A DNA stretch of 64,000 nucleotides, taken from the NCBI RefSeq assembly GCF_009604385.1, contig NZ_WEGJ01000004.1, forward strand, positions 124,001 to 188,000, read 5' to 3'. The translations under genes and the position numbers were made by a program. The DNA is from Streptomyces smaragdinus (GTDB lineage: Bacteria; Actinomycetota; Actinomycetes; Streptomycetales; Streptomycetaceae). Position 1 is the stretch's first letter; each line of letters opens with the position of its first letter. The notes beneath the pieces are model-generated. The model ran no database searches. It was given only the letters and a program-made list of their open reading frames with translations, and had not been told where the DNA came from. Positions 58,393 through 64,000 of this stretch are shown piece after piece.

Positions 58393-59472
58393 ATGAACTA
58401 CTTGTCCGGGCCCCGCGAGGTCGACAGCGTCGTCATCGGTTCCGGTCAGGCCGGACTCTCCGCGGCGTACTTCCTGCGCAGGGCGGGCCTGGACTTCGTG
58501 GTGCTGGACCACTCCCCCGGCCCCGGCGGCGCCTGGCAGTTCCGCTGGCCCACGCTCACCTACGGCAAGGCGCACGGCGTGCACGACCTCCCCGGCATGG
58601 CGCTGACCGGCGCGCCGGAGGGGCGGCCGGCGTCGGACGTGGTCGGGGAGTACTTCGGCGCGTACGAGCGGGCCTTCGACCTGCCGGTGCTGCGTCCCGT
58701 GGAGGTGACCGCCGTCCGCGAGGGCACGGACGGGCGGCTGCTGGTGGAGAGCTCCGCCGGCGTGTGGAGCACCCGTACCGTCGTCAACGCCACCGGCACC
58801 TGGGACCGGCCGTTCTGGCCGCGCTACCCGGGCCAGGAGACGTTCCGGGGGCGGCAGCTGCACACCGCGCAGTTCCGCGGCCCGGACGACTTCGCCGGGG
58901 AGCGCGTCATCGTCGTCGGGGGCGGGGCCTCCGGCACCCAGCATCTGCTGGAGATCGCCCCCGTGGCCGCCGCGACACACTGGGTGACCCGCCGCCCGCC
59001 GGTGTGGCACGAGGGGCCCGTCGGCGAGAACTGGGGCCGGGAGGCCGTTGCCCGGGTCGAGGAGCGGGTGAGCCGGGGGCTGCCGCCGACGAGCGTCGTC
59101 GGGGCCACGGGACTCCTCGTCACCGATGCGGTGCGGGCGGCGCGCGAGCGGGGGGTCTTCGACCGGCTGCCGATGTTCGCGCGCATCACGCCGACGGGCG
59201 CGGTGTGGGCGGACGGCTCCACGGTGGACGCGGACACCATCCTGTGGGCCACCGGGTTCCGTGCGGCCATCGACCATCTGGCGCCGCTGAGGCTGCGCGA
59301 GCCGGGCGGCGGGATCCGTGTCGAGGACACCCACGCGGCCCGCGACCCGCGCGTCCAGCTGGTCGGCTACGGGCCGTCCGCCAGCACCGTCGGCGCCAAC
59401 CGCGCCGGCCGCACGGCGGTACGGAACATCCGCCGGCTGCTCGCGGCGGACCGCGCACCGGCGACGGTCTGA
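58393..59472 (+). CDS. flavin-containing monooxygenase-like oxidoreductase
   Basis: This 359-residue two-dinucleotide-fold flavoprotein has an FAD motif SVVIGSGQAGLSAAYFL (10-26) and a second NADP motif VIVVGGGASGTQHLLE (about 172-187), with the ATG motif-like DTILWATGF. Such proteins include Baeyer-Villiger-like and N-oxidising monooxygenases. No clear ribosome-binding site precedes the ATG (TAGAAAC instead). Substrate unknown. Confidence 0.87.
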   Translation: MNYLSGPREVDSVVIGSGQAGLSAAYFLRRAGLDFVVLDHSPGPGGAWQFRWPTLTYGKAHGVHDLPGMALTGAPEGRPASDVVGEYFGAYERAFDLPVLRPVEVTAVREGTDGRLLVESSAGVWSTRTVVNATGTWDRPFWPRYPGQETFRGRQLHTAQFRGPDDFAGERVIVVGGGASGTQHLLEIAPVAAATHWVTRRPPVWHEGPVGENWGREAVARVEERVSRGLPPTSVVGATGLLVTDAVRAARERGVFDRLPMFARITPTGAVWADGSTVDADTILWATGFRAAIDHLAPLRLREPGGGIRVEDTHAARDPRVQLVGYGPSASTVGANRAGRTAVRNIRRLLAADRAPATV

Positions 59473-59476
59473 AGCC

Positions 59477-60496
59477 TCAGCCCCCCGCCAGCGACGACCG
59501 GCGCACCACCAGCTCCGGCTGCAGCACCACCGTCCGGTGCTCGTGCCCGGCGGCGTCCCCGGACGTCTCCTCCATCAAGAGCTCCGCCGCCAGCCGCCCC
59601 ATCCGCCGGGCCGGCTGGCGCACCGAGGTGAGCGGGACCACCGCCGCGGCGGCGAACTCGATGTCGTCGTAGCCGACCAGGGCCAGGTCACCCGGCACGG
59701 ACACCCCCGCCGCGTACAGCGTCTGCAGCACCCCCAGGGCGAGCAGGTCGTTGGCGCAGAAGACGGCCGTCGGCCGCGGTGACATCCCCAGCAGCCGGGC
59801 GCCCGCGTCCCGGCCGGCGGAGACGTCCAGCCGTTCGGCCTCGATCCGCAGCAGCGCCCCGGCCGGCAGTCCCGCCTCCGCCAGGGCGGCGAGCGCTCCC
59901 GTCCGGCGGTCCCTGACCTGCGGCAGCTGCAGGGGGCCGCTGACGTAGACGACCTCCCGGTGCCCCGCGTCCAGCAGATGCCGGACGGCCAGGGTGCCGC
60001 CGCGGACGTCGTCGACGGACACCGAGCAGGCGTCGGCTCCGGCGGCGGTACGGTCCACGAAGACGTACGGGATGCCGTGCCGGGCGAAGGACCGTACGGT
60101 GGCGCCGGTGGCGTCGGCGGGGGTGACGAGCACGCCGCGGACCCGCTGTTCGGCGAAGAGCCCCAGGTAGGCGGCTTCTTCCTCGGGGCTCTGGGCGCTG
60201 TTGCACACCATGACGCCCAGGCCCGCCTCGCGGGCGGCGCGTTCGGCGCCGGCGGCGACGTCGACGAAGAACGGGTTGGTCATGTCGAGGACGAGCAGCG
60301 CCATGATCCGGCTGCGGCCGGCCCGCAGCTGGCGGGCGGACTCGCTGCGGACGTAGCCGAGGCGTTCGATGGCCGCCTGCACCCGTTCGCGGGTGGCGGC
60401 GGCCACCGTGTCGGGCCGGTTGATCACGTTGGAGACCGTCCCGACGGACACTCCGGCATCCCGGGCCACGTCCTTGATGCCCACCATGCGCCCCAC
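59477..60496 (-). CDS. LacI family regulator of the deoxysugar operon
   Basis: This 339-residue regulator has the helix-turn-helix IKDVARDAGVSVGTVSNVI and a sugar-binding core (DMTNPFFVDVAAGAERAA, VGYDDIEFAAAAVVPLTSV). GGAAGG lies about 9 nt before the GTG at 60496; a second ATG is at 60487. It is 52 nt downstream of the isomerase gene, so it probably is the last gene of the uptake-isomerase operon and represses it in the absence of sugar. Its operator is likely beyond the window or upstream of the permeases. Confidence 0.92.
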   Translation of the reverse strand: MGRMVGIKDVARDAGVSVGTVSNVINRPDTVAAATRERVQAAIERLGYVRSESARQLRAGRSRIMALLVLDMTNPFFVDVAAGAERAAREAGLGVMVCNSAQSPEEEAAYLGLFAEQRVRGVLVTPADATGATVRSFARHGIPYVFVDRTAAGADACSVSVDDVRGGTLAVRHLLDAGHREVVYVSGPLQLPQVRDRRTGALAALAEAGLPAGALLRIEAERLDVSAGRDAGARLLGMSPRPTAVFCANDLLALGVLQTLYAAGVSVPGDLALVGYDDIEFAAAAVVPLTSVRQPARRMGRLAAELLMEETSGDAAGHEHRTVVLQPELVVRRSSLAGG

Positions 60497-60548
60497 GGCA
60501 CGGTTCCTTCCTCGTCGGGCCGGCCGACCTCTCGCACGCGCCGGGGTC

Positions 60549-61988
60549 TCATCCTAGGCCGGGGCCGTGCGGCACCTCCGTGAGCCCGATCCCCGCCAGA
60601 TCCGCGACGGCGCGCAACTCGGGGAGGATGTCGCCGGTGGCGAGCGCCCAGTGGTGGGCGACGCCGCTCGCGCTCCAGTCGTCGCACCACTCGCCGGGGT
60701 CGCGGCCGAAGTCGACGCGCGAGGTGGTGTTGCCGATCCGCAGCAGCGGCCCCGGCACCACGGTCCCCCGGGAGGCGATCAGCCGGTAGCGCCCGTCGCG
60801 GCTCTGCCCGAGGCCGACCGCCGTCACGGGCCCGCGCCGGACGTCGAACTCGACGGACACCCCCCAGCCGCGTTTGCCGTGGTAGACGCCGAGGCCGCGC
60901 AGCAGCGGGCGCCGTTCGCTGATCGCGAGGTGGCCCGGCCCGTCGTGGCCCATCTCCACCACGCCGTCGCGGAAGTTGAGCGCCTGCAGCTCGGTGAACG
61001 AGCCGCCCGCGCCCAGCCGGCCGGCGATCAGCATGGCCAGCGAGGTGCGCAGCTCGTACTCCCCGGCGGCCGGGATCCCGCGGGCGGTCAGCAGCGAGGA
61101 GCCGAGGATCATGCCCGCGCCGAGGCGCTCGTGCGTCTCGCCGTCCAGACCGCGGTGGTAGTACGCCAGGGAGTCGAGGTCGAAGTCCTCCACCAGCCGG
61201 TCCAGGCCCACCGACACCCGGGCCGCCCACGCCAGATCGGCCGGGTCGACGGACTCGTCCAGGTCGAAGACCTCGCGGGCCTGCGCGAGCTTCGCCTCCA
61301 CGTCGGCATCGGTGACCTGCTCGGTCCGTACCCGCAGATCGTCGAACTCCAGCACCTCGACGTGCCCGCCGAGGTTGGCCGGGACCATGGTGAGGTCGGT
61401 GGACACGTCGTACATGCCCGGGTAGAGGTGGCCCATCAGCCCGTGCCGCCCGTTGCGCAGCACGGACGTCACGCCCGCCGCCCTGATCCACCGGCCGATG
61501 CGCTCCCAGGCCCGCTCGTCCTCCAGATGGCCGGAGACGGAGCGGAAGGCGACGCCGAGGCGTTCGAAGGTGTTGGCCATCTCCGGCAGCGGGCAGGCGC
61601 CGCAGTACGCGAGCCACTGGCCGGTGTCGAAGGTGGCGTGGTCCATCGCCTCGGTGGGCTGGAGGTTGATCAGCAGCACCGGCGCCCCGCTGCGCTGCGC
61701 GACGGGGGCGAGCATGGTGGCCGTCATATAGGTGGTGAGGAAGCCGACGATCAGGTCGCAGCCGGCGACGCGCAGCTTCTCCGCGGCGACGGCGCCCTCC
61801 TCGGCGTCGGAGACGAAGCCGGCGTCCACCACCTCGGCGTCGAACCCGGTCATCCGCTCGGCGACCCGGGCGGCCGACCGCCGCAGCTGGGGCAGCAGGC
61901 CGGGGAACTGCGGCCAGTAGGCGCCGAGTCCGCCGGCCACGAGCCCGACGCGGGGTCGGCGGGCGACGGCGGGGACGCGTGCGGTCAT
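60549..61988 (-). CDS. L-fucose/L-arabinose isomerase family protein
   Basis: This 479-residue protein belongs to the ketol-isomerase superfamily that includes L-fucose and L-arabinose isomerases. The N-terminal Rossmann-like segment (VGLVAGGLGAYWPQFPGL, FVSDAEEGAVAAEKLR) is followed by a central and C-terminal beta-barrel (VEMGHDGPGHLAISERR) with acidic and His metal ligands. GGAGG lies 8 nt before ATG 61988. The neighbour is a rhamnose-type mutarotase, so 6-deoxy-L-sugars are the probable substrates. Confidence 0.86.
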   Translation of the reverse strand: MTARVPAVARRPRVGLVAGGLGAYWPQFPGLLPQLRRSAARVAERMTGFDAEVVDAGFVSDAEEGAVAAEKLRVAGCDLIVGFLTTYMTATMLAPVAQRSGAPVLLINLQPTEAMDHATFDTGQWLAYCGACPLPEMANTFERLGVAFRSVSGHLEDERAWERIGRWIRAAGVTSVLRNGRHGLMGHLYPGMYDVSTDLTMVPANLGGHVEVLEFDDLRVRTEQVTDADVEAKLAQAREVFDLDESVDPADLAWAARVSVGLDRLVEDFDLDSLAYYHRGLDGETHERLGAGMILGSSLLTARGIPAAGEYELRTSLAMLIAGRLGAGGSFTELQALNFRDGVVEMGHDGPGHLAISERRPLLRGLGVYHGKRGWGVSVEFDVRRGPVTAVGLGQSRDGRYRLIASRGTVVPGPLLRIGNTTSRVDFGRDPGEWCDDWSASGVAHHWALATGDILPELRAVADLAGIGLTEVPHGPGLG

Positions 61989-62004
61989 GACGTGGTCCTC
62001 CGGT

Positions 62005-62325
62005 TCAGTCAAGGTGGAACACCTCCTGCAGCGGCCGCACCGCCTCGTCGGGCTTCGCCCCGTCCAGGGACTCGAAGAACGGCGCCATCCGCGTCTGCCA
62101 GCGGGTGTTGACGTCGGTGGCGGCCATGGCGGCCTGCGCGGCGGCGAAGTCCTCGGTCTCGAGGTAGCCGACGAGCAGGCCGTCGTCGCGGACGAAGAGC
62201 GAGTAGTTGTGCCAGCCGGCGGCGGACAGCGCCTCGAGCATGTCCGCCCACACGGCCGTATGGCACTCGCGGTACTCCGCGAGGCGCTCTTGGCGCACCT
62301 TCAGCAGAAAGCAGACCCGTCGCAT
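62005..62325 (-). CDS. L-rhamnose mutarotase
   Basis: This 106-residue dimeric alpha-beta protein of the RhaM/RhaU (DUF718) type interconverts sugar anomers. Conserved features are CFLLKVRQERLAEYRECH (with His) near the start, AGWHNYSLFVR, LVGYLETED, and WQTRMAPFF. It lies between the binding-protein and isomerase genes, the usual setting for L-rhamnose utilisation. Confidence 0.92.
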   Translation of the reverse strand: MRRVCFLLKVRQERLAEYRECHTAVWADMLEALSAAGWHNYSLFVRDDGLLVGYLETEDFAAAQAAMAATDVNTRWQTRMAPFFESLDGAKPDEAVRPLQEVFHLD

Positions 62326-62335
62326 CGCCGGGGCC

Positions 62336-63409
62336 TCAGAAGTCGTACTCGTCGATGTTGTCCTTGTCGAACACGGTGGGCGGGCCGAGGATGACCTCGC
62401 CGTCGGCGCCGACGGTGTACTCCCCCAGCTTCCCCGCCTTGAACTTCTCGCCCTCGGCCCCGGTGATCTGCCCGGAGGCCAGCGCGGCGGCCGCGTAGGC
62501 ACCGAGGTAGCCGAGGTCCTTGGGGTCCCACAGGGCGAACTGCTCGACGGTGCCGTCCTTGACGAACGCGCGCATCTGGTTGGGGGTGCCGAGGCCGTTC
62601 AGGACGACCTTGCCCTTGTACGAGGAGGAGCTGATGTACCGGGCGGCCGCGGCGATGCCCACGGTGGTCGGCGAGATGATCCCCTTGAGCCTCGGGTACG
62701 CCTTGAGCAGGCCCTGGGTCTCCTGGAAGGACTTCTGGTCGTCGTCGTCCCCGTAGGCGACCTTCACCAGCTTCAGGTCCTTGTACTTGGGGTCCTTCAG
62801 CTCGTCCTTCATGAAGTCGATCCAGGTGTTCTGGTTCGTCGCGTTCTGGGTGGCGGACAGGATCGCGATCTCGCCCTTGTAGCCGAGCTGTTCGGCGATG
62901 TGCCGGATCTGGCTGCGGCCGATCTCCTCGGAGCTGGCCTGGTTGATGAACAGCTGCCGGCAGTCCTTGGCGGTGTCCGAGTCGTACGCCACCACGTTGA
63001 TGTCCTGCTCCATCGCCCTCTTCAGCGGCCCGCAGACGGCGTTCGGGTCGTTGGCGGCGATGAGAATGGCGTCCTGCTTCTGCTGGATCAGGGTGTTGAT
63101 GTACGAGACCTGGGAGGAGGCCTTGGCGTCGGAGGGGCCGACCTCCTTGGCGTCGGCGCCGAACTCGCCGGCGGCGGCGATGCCGGCGTCGTCGACGATC
63201 TTCTCGTACGGGTTGTTGATCTGCTTGGGCAGGAAGGCGAGCTTCAGGCCCTTCGCCAGCGGGGCGTCGGGGTCGGCGGTAGCACCTGACTTCTGCCCGG
63301 CCCTGTCGTCCTTGGCGTCGTCCTTGGTGGTGCCGCCGCAGCCCGCGGCGGTGACGGCGAGGAGGCAGGCCGCGGCGGTCGCGGCGAGGGTGCGGCTCAT
63401 GGCGTACAT
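62336..63409 (-). CDS. rhamnose-type ABC transporter substrate-binding lipoprotein
   Basis: This 357-residue lipoprotein (lipobox VTAAGC) is of the ribose/rhamnose periplasmic-binding class: LKLAFLPKQINNPYEKIV, DAILIAANDPNAVCGPLKRA, GEIAILSATQNATNQNTW. Lys-rich linker after the Cys. Starts at 63409 and 63400 are possible. It stands between the permease gene and the mutarotase gene and would deliver L-rhamnose or a related sugar to the transporter. Confidence 0.93.
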   Translation of the reverse strand: MYAMSRTLAATAAACLLAVTAAGCGGTTKDDAKDDRAGQKSGATADPDAPLAKGLKLAFLPKQINNPYEKIVDDAGIAAAGEFGADAKEVGPSDAKASSQVSYINTLIQQKQDAILIAANDPNAVCGPLKRAMEQDINVVAYDSDTAKDCRQLFINQASSEEIGRSQIRHIAEQLGYKGEIAILSATQNATNQNTWIDFMKDELKDPKYKDLKLVKVAYGDDDDQKSFQETQGLLKAYPRLKGIISPTTVGIAAAARYISSSSYKGKVVLNGLGTPNQMRAFVKDGTVEQFALWDPKDLGYLGAYAAAALASGQITGAEGEKFKAGKLGEYTVGADGEVILGPPTVFDKDNIDEYDF

Positions 63410-63445
63410 GGCGGGGTGCCTTTCGCTCGGGGGCTTGAGGGGGAG

Positions 63446-64000
63446 TCAGGAGGAGGCGGTGGCGCCGAGGCGCCGGTGGCGGCGTTCGGTGAGGACCGCG
63501 ACGACGCGGGGGGTGAGGACGGAGGCGACCAGGAGGAGTCCGGTGACGATCACCTGGATCTCGTTGGACACGTCGTTGAGGGTGAGGAGGTTGTTCAGCA
63601 GACCGATCAGCAGCACCCCGGCGACCGCGCCGCCCAGGGTGCCCCTGCCGCCGTCGAAGTCGACGCCGCCCAGCAGGACGGAGGCGATGACGACGAGTTC
63701 GAGGCCGGCCCCGTTGTCGGCGCGGGCGCTGCCGTAGCGCAGGGTGTAGACGATCCCGGCGAACGAGGCGACCAGCCCGGACACCACGAACAGCGCCAGC
63801 TTGAGCCGTTTGACGCGGATCCCGGCGAACCGGGCCGCCTCCTCCTGCGCCCCGACCGCGTACAGCGACCGTCCGGTGCCGGTGCCGTGCAGCACCACCG
63901 CGGCGATCACGGCGAGGACCGCGAACAGGGCGACGGGGTACGGGACGAAGGTGCCCGGGACCGTCTCGGTGGCCGACGCCCACCGGGCGTAGCTGTCGGG
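63446..64000 (-). CDS. sugar ABC transporter permease (partial, truncated by window edge)
   Basis: The 184 C-terminal residues of a RbsC/RhaP-type permease are visible; the reading frame continues off the right edge. Membrane helices and the motif GRSLYAVGAQEEAARFAGI (coupling loop) identify the BPD_transp_2 family. The gene is the upstream neighbour of the binding protein in the rhamnose-type operon. The second permease and ATPase are expected outside the window. Confidence 0.92.
   Translation of the reverse strand, partial: PDSYARWASATETVPGTFVPYPVALFAVLAVIAAVVLHGTGTGRSLYAVGAQEEAARFAGIRVKRLKLALFVVSGLVASFAGIVYTLRYGSARADNGAGLELVVIASVLLGGVDFDGGRGTLGGAVAGVLLIGLLNNLLTLNDVSNEIQVIVTGLLLVASVLTPRVVAVLTERRHRRLGATASS

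Noticed and set aside
62301..63983. 560-residue minus-strand frame over the rhamnose binding protein
   Set aside because: The alternative frame contains the clear lipoprotein; this one is Arg/Gly-rich with no domain.
1..64000. CRISPR arrays, insertion sequences, prophage, tRNA or rRNA genes
   Set aside because: No spaced direct repeats, transposase or integrase motifs, or tRNA/rRNA signatures were seen on reading; a tRNA scan would be needed to exclude a short tRNA completely.

Overview
The window is about 72% GC DNA with the strong third-position G/C bias, GTG starts, leaderless promoters and tail-to-tail gene packing of a Streptomyces (or very close relative) chromosome. Supporting this are a 2-methylisoborneol operon with its encapsulin, two genes that carry the rare TTA (bldA) codon, an ECF42-type sigma factor and DUF6421/DUF5134/DUF6986 family genes. 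I see about 66 protein genes, no rRNA or tRNA genes, no CRISPR array and no insertion sequences or prophage. The long opposite-strand open frames typical of high-GC DNA were discarded.

Layout. 0-4.6 kb: two-component pair, TetR repressor with a divergent deazaflavin (F420)-type reductase and repeated operators, geranylgeranyl-reductase-like flavoprotein. 4.7-8.6 kb: M20 dipeptidase, class F sortase with a cell-surface protein, P-loop/Nudix fusion. 8.7-10.8 kb: ROK kinase and divergent LacI regulator around a perfect operator dyad. 10.8-15.8 kb: secreted M6 metalloprotease (TTA codon in its signal peptide), EEP phosphodiesterase, secreted GH18-like protein. 15.9-25.3 kb: DUF6986 aldolase-like protein, etfBA, thioredoxin, acyltransferase, the DUF6421-SDR-threonine aldolase operon, glycerophosphodiesterase and GNAT. 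25.4-29.2 kb: DUF5134 and M56 membrane proteins, PAP2, HAD and nucleotidyltransferase genes, many apparently leaderless. 29.2-30.9 kb: a non-coding tract of four consecutive stem-loops, a small secreted protein and a TetR gene, with two copies of one near-identical 20-bp operator. 30.9-39.3 kb: LVIVD/DUF305 divergent pair, BNR protein, uracil-DNA glycosylase, GlcNAc-kinase-like protein, CbiX-like protein, lactonase, aldo/keto reductase.

39.6-43.2 kb is the 2-methylisoborneol operon: family 2B encapsulin shell, terpene cyclase with an N-terminal encapsulation motif, and geranyl diphosphate methyltransferase. 43.2-53.0 kb is the least understood block: a ten-gene leftward operon (ABC importer, MBL hydrolase, LigAB-type extradiol dioxygenase, amidohydrolase-2 protein, GntR regulator, isochorismatase-like hydrolase) preceded by an amine-oxidase-like flavoprotein. 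It looks like a catabolic pathway for an aromatic or N-heterocyclic compound I cannot name. A 9-bp motif is shared by the two upstream promoter regions.

53.2-57.3 kb: a subtilase with a TTA codon in the same signal-peptide motif as the M6 protease and with glycine in place of the oxyanion-hole asparagine; SRPBCC-YciI-ECF42 sigma operon; DUF4177; cold-shock protein with a terminator-like leader. 57.6-64 kb: CarD/Tudor-like small protein, YjbQ protein, flavin monooxygenase-like protein, and a deoxysugar (rhamnose/fucose type) uptake and isomerase operon that runs off the right edge.
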